Below are positions 50,155 to 58,759 of a DNA stretch of 64,000 bases, piece after piece (positions within the stretch are counted from its first letter, which is position 1; each line of letters begins with the position of its first letter). The notes below the pieces were generated by a model. The model had not been told where the DNA came from. It was given only the letters and a program-made list of their open reading frames with translations, and searched no databases. The DNA is taken from positions 62,001-126,000 of the forward strand of contig NZ_AOCK01000014.1 of NCBI RefSeq assembly GCF_000348945.1. Reading direction: 5' to 3'. The DNA is from Paeniglutamicibacter gangotriensis Lz1y. GTDB lineage: Bacteria > Actinomycetota > Actinomycetes > Actinomycetales > Micrococcaceae. The position numbers and the translations under genes are program-made.

Positions 50155-51236
50155 AGGATGCCCTTTTCGACGAGTATCGGGGTCGGATCAATGGTGTCGG
50201 CGTGGATCATGCGCTGGTCGTTTGAGTCGGGTTTGATCACCTGGAAATGCAGGTGTGCCGCCGTCGAGTTCCCGGTGCTCCCCTCGATCCCCAAGGGCGT
50301 TCCGGCTTCGATCTCCTGCTGCTGGCGCACGAGCATGGATCCGACGGCGAAGTGGTGGAAGTCGAAGATGTAGCCGGGCTCCAGCAGGCACCGGGCCATG
50401 ATGCGGGACCCGTAGCCTCCGGCGAGTTCCTGGACGAGGGTGATGCGCAGCGGTGTGGGCGCGATGACTGTGGCGCCCCGGCCCGTGGCCCTTCCGCGGC
50501 CGGTGGAGAAATCCAGGCCGTAGTGGAAGGTGGTCCATTGGTTGCAGGTGGCGCCTGCCGGGCAGGGTCGGTGGCCGTATCCGCTGGTGATCCGGCTGTG
50601 CGGCAAAGGGTGCACCCAGGAGCCCTCCCCCGGCCGCAGTTCCAGGGGCCCGCTGCCTGCGCAGTCGGCGCTGTAGACGCGCTGGGCGAGGTCGAAGATC
50701 TTGGAGACATAACTTTGGGTTTCCCGAAACGGCGGGATCCCCGAATACTTGAGCACGGTGCCCGGGCCGGCGTTGTAGGCGGCGAACACCAACCGCTGTG
50801 GGTCCTCCCCCGTGATCCCGGCGATCGCCTCCTGCAAGTCGTGCAGGTAGCGTCCTTGGGCTTGGATTCCTGCGACGGGGTCAAAGGGATCGGCGCCGTT
50901 GCCATACTGGTCCCAGGTGCCGGGCATGAACTGTGTCAGTCCCCGGGCACCGGCAGAACTGACCGCATCGGGGTTCCACCCGGACTCGGCTTCGATCTGC
51001 GCGGCCAAGAACTGTGCCGGGATACCCGCCATCAAGGCCGCGGCCTGCAAGGCGGGCACCCATTCGCGGTGTTCCACGGCCTCGACACGCAACCCCTTAC
51101 CCGTGGGCGTACACATGGGACCGAGGGCCTCAGGAGTCTGGCCGTTATTTGGTCCAGGGCCCAGAAACAGCGGGATGGCCAGGCCGCCGAGAACCAACCC
51201 GGCTCCCCCGCCGATGAGTGTTCTGCGACTGATCAT
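50151..51236 (-). CDS. lytic transglycosylase plus M23 peptidase, cell-wall hydrolase
   Basis: A 361-aa secreted enzyme that opens peptidoglycan for the transfer channel (VirB1-like role). After a twin-arginine-like or Sec signal (SRRTLIGGGAGLVLGGLAI) comes a lytic transglycosylase domain (AAQIEAESGWNPDAVSSAGA, RGLTQFMPGTW, AAYNAGPG) and then an M23 peptidase-like domain (HPLPHSRITSGYGHR, HYGLDFSTG, AAHLHFQV). The expected histidines of M23 are mostly in place. The ATG at 51236 directly precedes the signal sequence. Two hydrolase domains in one protein is common for Gram-positive conjugation. Confidence 0.9.
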   Translation of the reverse strand: MISRRTLIGGGAGLVLGGLAIPLFLGPGPNNGQTPEALGPMCTPTGKGLRVEAVEHREWVPALQAAALMAGIPAQFLAAQIEAESGWNPDAVSSAGARGLTQFMPGTWDQYGNGADPFDPVAGIQAQGRYLHDLQEAIAGITGEDPQRLVFAAYNAGPGTVLKYSGIPPFRETQSYVSKIFDLAQRVYSADCAGSGPLELRPGEGSWVHPLPHSRITSGYGHRPCPAGATCNQWTTFHYGLDFSTGRGRATGRGATVIAPTPLRITLVQELAGGYGSRIMARCLLEPGYIFDFHHFAVGSMLVRQQQEIEAGTPLGIEGSTGNSTAAHLHFQVIKPDSNDQRMIHADTIDPTPILVEKGIL

Positions 51237-51337
51237 TCGCGTCCACGTGCCTTCGCAAAAAAGTATCATCTCGTTGACCTAGAGACTATCTCCAAATCTG
51301 CTGATACTCTAGGGCCACGAGGCATAAGGAGGTCATC

Positions 51338-52534
51338 ATGACCGTGGAACCTGACTGGCCGGGAACGGCTCGACGACGCACTGCGGCCGTGGCCGCACTC
51401 AAACCCTTCGCCGAACCACCCGAAAAACCTCCCGATGAGGAAAGGCACTTCTCAGACCCGCAATCCCCACTCTCCAGCCCTCCCCCGAATCAGCCGCCTG
51501 CCGGCTTGGTGCGGGGACGTAGGAGCGCAGCGGTCCTCAAGGAAGAGAACGTGGATCAGCAGCTTCCGGCCGGAGACGGGTGGCAACGCTGGGCCAGGAC
51601 CCTCACCGCGGGACTTTGGAAACCCGCCGCCGGCAAGGACGAGCTTGAACGCCGCAACGACATCTCCACGATCCAACGGGTGTTCCCGCGTCCCATGACC
51701 GTGTTCGTCACCCAGCCCCTGGGCGGGGCAGGTAAGACGATGGTCAGTGTGGGGATCGGCTCCACCTTCGGGATCCACAGCACCCTGGACACCTTGGTGT
51801 GGGACAACAACGAAACCATGGGGTCCCTGGGCATCAGGACCAATTCCAACGGATCGCGCACCACCGTCTGCGACCTGCTCGAGGAGCTGCCCAACCTGCA
51901 GGCCGAACACACCCGCAAGGGCGACTTGTCCTTCTACACCCGCCACCAGGGAAACAACCGCTTCGCGGCCCTGATCTCGGATGAGGATCCCGAGCGGATG
52001 AAAATGATCGGGAACACCGAATTCAACGCCATCCGCACCGTGGTCGAACGCTTCTACAACATCGTCGTTGTCGATTCGGGAAACAACACCCGCGCCGCCA
52101 ACTGGCTCGCCTGCCTCGATGAAACCGACCAGCTGGTCATCCCCGTGACCCTGAAACAAAACTCGGTGGCCTCCATGCTGCGGATGATCGAGCAACTCGA
52201 ATCCATGAGCGACCTGGAAGGCACACCCCGCTACGAGGAACTCTGCCGGCGCGCGGTCATCGTGATCACCCCGGGATCCCAGCGCACCCAGGCGGATGCG
52301 AAGGAACGCCGCCGCCTGCGCGACCTTGTCGCCGAGGCCGTCGGGGACCGCGGACATCTCCTGGACATCCCCTTCGATCCGGCCTTGGATACCGGGGCCA
52401 TCATCGACTGGCAATTGGTCAGCGATGAGACCCGCAGAGCCTTTGAACGCGTCTGCGCGCGCATCGCCGAAGGCCTCTACGCCTGGGCGCTGGATGAGAA
52501 GAAGAACCCGGCTTTGAAAGGAACACAGGGCTGA
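51338..52534 (+). CDS. MinD/ParA-like ATPase of the transfer operon
   Basis: A 398-aa protein with a disordered N-terminal 100 residues and a MinD-like ATPase domain. The deviant Walker A is TQPLGGAGKTMVSVGIGS (about residue 130) and the Walker B-like part is NIVVVDSGNNTRAANWL. It heads the type IV secretion operon, and the following pilin-like gene overlaps it by one base. Comparable ATPases are found at the start of actinobacterial conjugation operons and may position the apparatus; no experiment is implied by sequence. Confidence 0.85.
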   Translation: MTVEPDWPGTARRRTAAVAALKPFAEPPEKPPDEERHFSDPQSPLSSPPPNQPPAGLVRGRRSAAVLKEENVDQQLPAGDGWQRWARTLTAGLWKPAAGKDELERRNDISTIQRVFPRPMTVFVTQPLGGAGKTMVSVGIGSTFGIHSTLDTLVWDNNETMGSLGIRTNSNGSRTTVCDLLEELPNLQAEHTRKGDLSFYTRHQGNNRFAALISDEDPERMKMIGNTEFNAIRTVVERFYNIVVVDSGNNTRAANWLACLDETDQLVIPVTLKQNSVASMLRMIEQLESMSDLEGTPRYEELCRRAVIVITPGSQRTQADAKERRRLRDLVAEAVGDRGHLLDIPFDPALDTGAIIDWQLVSDETRRAFERVCARIAEGLYAWALDEKKNPALKGTQG

Positions 52535-52875
52535 TGAACACCCACCCACACCTCACGGACCTTCTGCTTCAAGGCCCCTTGGCGGCGGGACCGAACCCGC
52601 TGGACGGGGTCACCCCAAATCTGGAACTGCTGGGCGTGCGGTTCTCCAACATGGTCACCCTGGTCCTGGGCGCCATCTGGGCCTTGGGCCTAGCAGTCAT
52701 CGCCGCGGCCTTCCTCTGGAACCTGACCAAGTGGGGACTGGCAGGGCAACGCGGCAACATCGATGACGTCGAAGACGGGTCCGCCGGCGCCAAACGCTCC
52801 GCGATCGCGTTCTTCGGCACGGCAATCGCCGGCATCATCCTCGGCGCCCTGCTGGCTGTGGCGGGGATGCTGTAG
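52534..52875 (+). CDS. small two-helix VirB2/TrbC-like protein
   Basis: A 113-aa membrane protein with two helices (FSNMVTLVLGAIWALGLAVI and AIAFFGTAIAGIILGALLAV) linked by a charged loop. Size, topology and place in the operon fit pilin-like VirB2/TrbC components or the DUF6112 group. The ATG overlaps the stop of the ATPase gene (TGATG). Confidence 0.75.
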   Translation: MNTHPHLTDLLLQGPLAAGPNPLDGVTPNLELLGVRFSNMVTLVLGAIWALGLAVIAAAFLWNLTKWGLAGQRGNIDDVEDGSAGAKRSAIAFFGTAIAGIILGALLAVAGML

Positions 52876-52877
52876 CC

Positions 52878-53615
52878 ATGACTCGGAAGCGGACCCTGGT
52901 CATCACCATCTTGGTGCTGCTGGCCGCCTCCGTCGTCACCGCGAGCATCATGCTATCCGGGAAACGCGACAACATACCAAGCCCGGGGACCTCCCTGGGA
53001 ACCAATGCCGAGGGATTCGCAATCTCCCCGGTGGTCGCCGGCGCGGGCGGCACCGCGTTGGGACCCGACGGAGTGACGCCCATTGGCTATCCCCCGACGT
53101 GCGAGGGCGCATATGCGGCAGCCATCAACTACCGCAAAGCGATCCAAACTACGGATTCGAATTGGCCAAAAGTACGAGAAACGCTGCTGCAAATTTCCGC
53201 AGACCCACAGGCACTCGCGTCACGGCTCGAAATAACCGATGAACTTGTAGAGCAGTACGGCATGGGGAACTACGTTTCTGCCGACACGCAAACGTTGGGG
53301 ATTTTTAAGCCCTTGGAATGCGAAGCGGGCAAGTCAGCTCTCCTGCTCGTGTCAGATGTGAGTACTCTCCACTATCCCGAGAGCAACCCATCCGTCATGG
53401 TTCAGGCCGCTCCGGTTAAGGTCGTCTGGCAAAACGGAGATTGGAAATTTGCTTCGACCCCCAGCCTCGAGTCAACAGAATTCCTCAGTCTCGAATTACA
53501 AGCCGATACGGCTCCTGCTATGACTCCGGAGATCATCAACGCACTGTTCACCGCCAACGATGGACAGGCGATCAGTCGCGAGGGGTGGCTGGTGGTAAAC
53601 AATGCGTCACGTTAA
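52878..53615 (+). CDS. membrane-anchored transfer protein of unknown family
   Basis: A 245-aa protein with an N-terminal anchor (LVITILVLLAASVVTASIML) and an extracytoplasmic domain. Position between pilin-like and VirB6-like genes suggests a VirB8/TraM-like or adaptor role, but no motif confirms it. From about 53120 to 53600 the DNA is clearly poorer in GC than its neighbours, so the C-terminal two thirds may have been exchanged by recombination. Confidence 0.72.
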   Translation: MTRKRTLVITILVLLAASVVTASIMLSGKRDNIPSPGTSLGTNAEGFAISPVVAGAGGTALGPDGVTPIGYPPTCEGAYAAAINYRKAIQTTDSNWPKVRETLLQISADPQALASRLEITDELVEQYGMGNYVSADTQTLGIFKPLECEAGKSALLLVSDVSTLHYPESNPSVMVQAAPVKVVWQNGDWKFASTPSLESTEFLSLELQADTAPAMTPEIINALFTANDGQAISREGWLVVNNASR

Positions 53616-55638
53616 ATTCTTCAAGATACTGTGCCTGCTGTTGTTTGCCGTCTTTGCCGTCCAGTTGACGGTCGCACCCATGGCCTTGGCAGCCGGCGAG
53701 GTTCCGGCCAGCATGACCCCGGACGAATGGAAGAGATTCCAAAAACTGGAACCGGCGCAGAAGCTTGAGATCAGGGATGCCATCATCAGTGAAAACGCCA
53801 AGCAACGGTGCGGCGACTTCCTGTTCTACAGCCTGCTGGGTGAGGGAGGCGCCTGCGAAGACCTGGTCAGGCAGGCATCGGTTCATGTGTGGCCGACGGC
53901 AGAACATGCCCTCGGAATGGCATCCATCCCCATGGGAATCTGCGAAGCACTGCGCAAGGAGGGCGCGTCGACCTTGGCCACGCATCGGTGTGTGGCCAAA
54001 AACCTAGTTGCTGCTTTCAAGATCGCGGGCAGCCCCTTGGTAAAGCTCGCTCTGCAGCAGACACCGGGCGGACGCAGGGTGCTCGGGCTGGCCGAGGGAG
54101 GGATCACCGTGGTGAAGTTCATCGCCGATCCGAAGTCGGAACTCGAGAGCATGGCCAACACGGCCAAGGCCGAAAGCGTGAACTCAACCCAGAAGGTCCT
54201 CGAGCAAATCACCACCGTCTCGTCCTTCGACGCCGGGGACGAGGGGTTCCGGAGCATGTGGGCGACCTTCGCCGGCGTCGGGCTGGTGCTCATGGGCCTG
54301 ATGATCTTCGCCCTCCACCATTCATACAGCCGCGGGGAAATGTCCGACGACACCTACCAAAACGCCCTCATGTACTACGCACCGGGAGGGGCGATCCTGG
54401 CGATCTGGGGCCCGCCCTTGATGCACCAGCTCGGTATTTGGTCCTCAGGCCTCGCCACGGGGACGGGGGTCTTCGCCGGCTCCCAGGTCACCGACTTCAT
54501 CGCCGTCATCGCACGCTTCGGGGCCCTGGAATCCACCGAATGGTTCGGTCCCCTGATCGCCCTGCTCTTTTTCGGCCTGTTGCTGATTGGTTCGTGGGGC
54601 GTATTGATCTACCTGGCCATGGTCCCCTTCCTGCAGGCCTCCGCGGCTCTGGCCTTGGCGTTGCTGGTGGGCATGTTCATCCACCCCCGCACCAAGCCCT
54701 TTGCCCTGAAGGTCGGCAGCACCGTGCTGGGACTGATGTTCCTCAAGCCCGTCCTGTACCTGCTCCTGGGTGGCATCTTCTGGATCCTCGCGCACCAGGA
54801 AGCCCTCACGGCCGGAGCGGAAGGCGTCCTGTCGACAGCGGTCAGCCTGGCCGTGACGGCCATGGTACTGATCGCCGTGTTGTTTGCCCCGGCCGCGATC
54901 TTTAGGCTCATGCCCGCGATGCCGGCCGGCGATTTCCAGTTTGGGGGAGGACCCAACGTGGCCGGGCCTGCGCTGGCAGCCGGGGCCGGGGCCGCGGTGT
55001 CGCGTTCCATCTCCTCCAAACGCGGCGGAACCACCGCCTCCAATTCCAGAGGTCCCGGAGGCGGTGGATCCTGGGGGCCCCGCACCGGCCCTGCACGTTC
55101 CGGGGACGCCGGGGGCGGGCCCGGACCCGCCGGGCCTCCGCCGGTGCCACCGCCTAGGCCGGGCCCTGTGCCTCGGCCCGGACAGCCCGCCCTAGCGGGT
55201 GCGGGAGGCCATGGCACCGATGGCAACGCCAGCAGGAACAATGCTGCCCCCTCGCCCCAGGGGCCTCAAAGACCTCGGCACCAAGGAACTGGCGGGGGAC
55301 TCGGCCACACGACGCCTCCGCAGCACCCGAAGCAACCACCAAGCGGGAAACCAGCCCCTTCACCCACTGCCCCGGTGGCCGGACCCGCCACCACCACCGT
55401 CGGGGGTGCAACCCCGGGCGGACCGCCTGCCGGACCGCCTAGCCAAGGCGGCGGCACCCCAGGCAGCAAGATCCGGTCGGTCGGCAGCACCTTGGGTGCC
55501 GCGGCCGGCTCCGTGGCCCGCGCCTCGGTGACACCCCTGCAGGCCGGTGCCGTGGGGGCTTTGCATGCCGGCCGGGAAGGCGCCCGACGCGCACGCGAAG
55601 CCGCCGACGCCATGGTTCCCCAGAAATGGGGGGAATAG
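53602..55638 (+). CDS. VirB6/TrbL-like channel protein with glycine/proline-rich tail
   Basis: A 678-aa protein: signal peptide (ILCLLLFAVFAVQLTVAPMALA), an extracytoplasmic domain, then about six membrane helices between residues 215 and 440 (VGLVLMGLMIFALHH, LIALLFFGLLLIGSWGVLIY, ...), and a long glycine/proline/serine-rich cytoplasmic tail (about 465-640). This architecture fits inner-membrane channel subunits VirB6/TrbL. It overlaps the preceding gene by 14 bases. The tail is low complexity and may bind the ATPases. Confidence 0.85.
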   Translation: MRHVKFFKILCLLLFAVFAVQLTVAPMALAAGEVPASMTPDEWKRFQKLEPAQKLEIRDAIISENAKQRCGDFLFYSLLGEGGACEDLVRQASVHVWPTAEHALGMASIPMGICEALRKEGASTLATHRCVAKNLVAAFKIAGSPLVKLALQQTPGGRRVLGLAEGGITVVKFIADPKSELESMANTAKAESVNSTQKVLEQITTVSSFDAGDEGFRSMWATFAGVGLVLMGLMIFALHHSYSRGEMSDDTYQNALMYYAPGGAILAIWGPPLMHQLGIWSSGLATGTGVFAGSQVTDFIAVIARFGALESTEWFGPLIALLFFGLLLIGSWGVLIYLAMVPFLQASAALALALLVGMFIHPRTKPFALKVGSTVLGLMFLKPVLYLLLGGIFWILAHQEALTAGAEGVLSTAVSLAVTAMVLIAVLFAPAAIFRLMPAMPAGDFQFGGGPNVAGPALAAGAGAAVSRSISSKRGGTTASNSRGPGGGGSWGPRTGPARSGDAGGGPGPAGPPPVPPPRPGPVPRPGQPALAGAGGHGTDGNASRNNAAPSPQGPQRPRHQGTGGGLGHTTPPQHPKQPPSGKPAPSPTAPVAGPATTTVGGATPGGPPAGPPSQGGGTPGSKIRSVGSTLGAAAGSVARASVTPLQAGAVGALHAGREGARRAREAADAMVPQKWGE

Positions 55639-55640
55639 CC

Positions 55641-57167
55641 ATGTCCCGCAGTGTCATCCTCGGAGGGGAAATCCGCGCTCGCGACGCCGGAGGACGCACC
55701 CGATACGAATGGGCCCTCGCCCTCGCCGGCCTGCTGCTCGCCCTGGTCATCGGGCTCTCCGGAGGGAACAACCTCGGAACGTTCTTCCTCGCGGTCCTGG
55801 TCGGTGTCGCCGCGGCGGCCGTGAGCTCGCCAGCGTCCATCTGGGGCGGACGCAGCCCCGCCGGGCTATTGCTCGAACGCGCCTACTTCCTATACCGTCG
55901 CCGCACCGGACGAAACACCTTTGACCCCGCCGCACCAGGCACCGCAACGCCGCCGGATACGAAACCGGGCAGGGCCAGGAAGCGGATCCAGGACAACGCC
56001 CCCTTGATGGTGGGGGACGTAAGGGTCATCGAGGTTCCCTTTTCCATCCGGGACAACGTCACGATCTTCCGCCAGCAATCCGGAGGCGCCTCCTACTACA
56101 CGGTCATCCTGGAGGTCCAGGGCGCTGCCAGCGGGGTCCAGGAGGAAGACTTCGAGGACGCATCCCACATCGGGTGGGGCCAGGTGCTGGCGCGCTGCGC
56201 CCGGCGCACCTCCCCGGTCAGCCATGTCCAGTCCTTCGCCCGCTCGGTGCCCTCCGACATCACCGACCACACCCAATGGCTGGCCTCCTATGTCTCCCCC
56301 GATGCGAACGACGAGGTGCTGCGCTCCTACCAGGACCTCTGCTTGGAAGCCGACGCCCGGGCCGAACAGCACCGCTCCTACGTGGTGCTCAGGTTCAATG
56401 CCTCCGTGGTCCTGGGTCGGATGGGCACGGCCCACGGCGGCGGCCTGGAGGGCACCTACCGGGCCATCACCACCGAGGCCCGGGCCGTCATGGAACTGGC
56501 GGTCTCCCTGAACGCCATCACCGCCTTCCGGCCACTGGACAATTCCTTGGTCGCGTCCCTCTTCGCCCACTGCCAAGACCCCTACAGCTACGCCATCGAC
56601 GACTACGAGGCCGCATCCATCAACACGGTGTGGCAGCATCTTGATGCCAATGCGTCCCGGCACGGGGTGCAGGTCAACGGGAAAGGATTCACCAGGGTCG
56701 GGTATATCCCACGGGACGGGTTCGAGGTCGGCGAACTTCCCGTCCAGGCGCTCAAGCACTTGGTCTCGGGGATCTATCCCCCGGTGATCCACTCGGTGTC
56801 GTGGATCAATGCGCTGGAGGACGGTCAACAGGCGCGCGTCAAGGCACGCCGACACCGGACCCGGGACTATGCGAAAAAGCGTGAGCGGGCCAAGAAGGGC
56901 ACGATTTCCGACGGCACGGACGAGGTAATGCTCGGTGCCTCCGAACAGCGAGCCCTAGACTTGATGCCCGGCCAGGGACACCACGGGGCCTCCTGGGCCG
57001 CGTACCTGAGCTACACGGTGGAGAGCGAGGACCAGCTGGAGTCGGTCGCCACCCATCTGGAGGCGGCCGCCTCCAATGCCGGGGTGCGGCACATCCAATG
57101 GCTGGACCTCAAACAGGATCTGGCCCTGGCCGTCGTGCTTCCCTTGGGGCGGGGAATCCGGACATGA
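55641..57167 (+). CDS. SCO6880-type protein (VirB3-VirB4 N-terminal half)
   Basis: A 508-aa protein with two N-terminal helices (WALALAGLLLALVIGLSGG and FFLAVLVGVAAAAVSS) corresponding to a VirB3/PrgI-like segment, followed by a domain equivalent to the N-terminal part of VirB4 (VEPFSIRDNVTIF-like region, RSYVVLRFNASVVLG). It lacks Walker motifs; those are in the next gene. This split organisation is typical of the actinobacterial SCO6880 family. The ATG at 55641 follows GGGGGAATAGCC. Confidence 0.85.
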   Translation: MSRSVILGGEIRARDAGGRTRYEWALALAGLLLALVIGLSGGNNLGTFFLAVLVGVAAAAVSSPASIWGGRSPAGLLLERAYFLYRRRTGRNTFDPAAPGTATPPDTKPGRARKRIQDNAPLMVGDVRVIEVPFSIRDNVTIFRQQSGGASYYTVILEVQGAASGVQEEDFEDASHIGWGQVLARCARRTSPVSHVQSFARSVPSDITDHTQWLASYVSPDANDEVLRSYQDLCLEADARAEQHRSYVVLRFNASVVLGRMGTAHGGGLEGTYRAITTEARAVMELAVSLNAITAFRPLDNSLVASLFAHCQDPYSYAIDDYEAASINTVWQHLDANASRHGVQVNGKGFTRVGYIPRDGFEVGELPVQALKHLVSGIYPPVIHSVSWINALEDGQQARVKARRHRTRDYAKKRERAKKGTISDGTDEVMLGASEQRALDLMPGQGHHGASWAAYLSYTVESEDQLESVATHLEAAASNAGVRHIQWLDLKQDLALAVVLPLGRGIRT

Positions 57168-58759
57168 GCCTGACCCAGAACAAACGGACCGGTGCCCAGC
57201 ACCAGGACCACGCGACTGCCACAGCCAAGGGTCCGCGGCCCGGTGGTCGCCGAAACGGCCGGTCGCGGGACACCAGCGAAGAAATGCCCGTGCCCCGGCA
57301 GGGCGGCGTTCCGTCCATGGGGACAGACGACGGTGCGGCGGGCCAGAGCCGGTCCCGGCGAGGCAAGAACCCCAGAACGTCAGAAGACCAAGGTACTTCC
57401 ACTGGGGAGAACAGTTTGCGGTGGCACGCCCATCGGCGGCTGTCCACCGGCTCCAAGCTGGGGCTCTATGACCCAGCTCCGCCTGGCGCCCTGTCCTCCA
57501 CCCGGCAGATGGAAGCCAGCCTGCTGGCCGTTGCCGCTCCCCCGACCAACCACAAGGGTCTGATCTTCGGCTTGGACACCAGCACCGGGTGGATCATCAG
57601 CCATGACCCGTTCTTCGCCTACGGACACACCGTCCAGAACCCCAACGTCTGCTATATCGGGGATCTCGGATCCGGGAAAAGCTCGGCCATGAAAACCTGG
57701 GGACTGCTCCGTCCCCTGATTCTGGGCCGCGACATCGTCGTCCTGGACAAGAAACTCCAGAAAAACACTGGAGAAGGAGAATATGCTCCGCTATCTCGGC
57801 ATCTGGGCCGCGAACCGATCATCTTTAGGATCGGTGGCGGTGGATCCTGTATCAACATCCTCGATCCCCGGATCGGGACCGGGGATCAGGACGAACGCAA
57901 CAGTGGGTCACCGGCCGGTCAGTCCATGTTGCTGCGGGCCGTCACCGAAGAGGCCCTCGGCCGGCCCCTGTCCCCCCTGGAGGGCAAGGCGTTGCGCACC
58001 GCCCACCGCCGGGCGCTGCACACCGCCACCGAGCAGGGATATGTGGCAACCATCAGCCACGTCATGGACGCACTGCTGCACCCGGACGAACGGGACGCAA
58101 CCGAGGTGGAGGTCACGCGCGCCGAGTTGCGCGGTTGGGGCCTGGAAATCGCCTTCGAACTCGAACGGCTGATCAGCGATGACCTTGCCGGGCTCATCGA
58201 CGGAGAAACCTCCCCCGAGGTCCAACTCGGCGAGGGCCTGACGGTCTTCGACGTGTCCAACCTCCCCGAATCGGGCCCAGCCTTGGCCATCGTGATGACG
58301 CTGGTGAACACCTGGCTGGCGAACATGCTGCACCACCGCACCCAGAGCCGGCCCACGCACCTTTTGGTCGAGGAAGCCTGGCACCTGGTGCGCGGCACCG
58401 TCGCCGAAGTCATCGCCCGCAACCTCAAGCTCTCCCGCGCCCTGGGCCTGTCCAGCCACTTCGCCTTCCACCACATCAGCGACGTCCCCGAAGGCTCTAC
58501 GGCCCAGGCCATCATCAAGGAATGCGACACCATCTTCATTTACCAACAGAAGAAGCCGGCCGACGCCCGGGCGGTCCTGGAGATGTATGACTTGCCGGCC
58601 TCCAGCTACCTGGACATCCTGAAGATGCCCACCGGCAGTTGCCTGCTGAAGATCGGCAGTGAGGTGCCCATCAGGGCCAGGCACCTGCGCAGCCCCACCG
58701 AGGTCACGCTCACCGACACCGACGCGGCGATGAAGCAGGTCCGGCATGCCACGGGCTAA
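57164..58759 (+). CDS. VirB4-like conjugation ATPase
   Basis: A 531-aa ATPase of the type IV secretion system. A basic disordered N-terminus (about 80 residues) precedes Walker A YIGDLGSGKSSAMKTWG (about residue 165), Walker B HLLVEEAWHLVRG and the RxxRKxx-like C-terminal ARA region (QQKKPADARAVLEMYDL). It overlaps the SCO6880-type gene by four bases (ATGA), and together they equal one VirB4. Confidence 0.9.
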   Translation: MSLTQNKRTGAQHQDHATATAKGPRPGGRRNGRSRDTSEEMPVPRQGGVPSMGTDDGAAGQSRSRRGKNPRTSEDQGTSTGENSLRWHAHRRLSTGSKLGLYDPAPPGALSSTRQMEASLLAVAAPPTNHKGLIFGLDTSTGWIISHDPFFAYGHTVQNPNVCYIGDLGSGKSSAMKTWGLLRPLILGRDIVVLDKKLQKNTGEGEYAPLSRHLGREPIIFRIGGGGSCINILDPRIGTGDQDERNSGSPAGQSMLLRAVTEEALGRPLSPLEGKALRTAHRRALHTATEQGYVATISHVMDALLHPDERDATEVEVTRAELRGWGLEIAFELERLISDDLAGLIDGETSPEVQLGEGLTVFDVSNLPESGPALAIVMTLVNTWLANMLHHRTQSRPTHLLVEEAWHLVRGTVAEVIARNLKLSRALGLSSHFAFHHISDVPEGSTAQAIIKECDTIFIYQQKKPADARAVLEMYDLPASSYLDILKMPTGSCLLKIGSEVPIRARHLRSPTEVTLTDTDAAMKQVRHATG

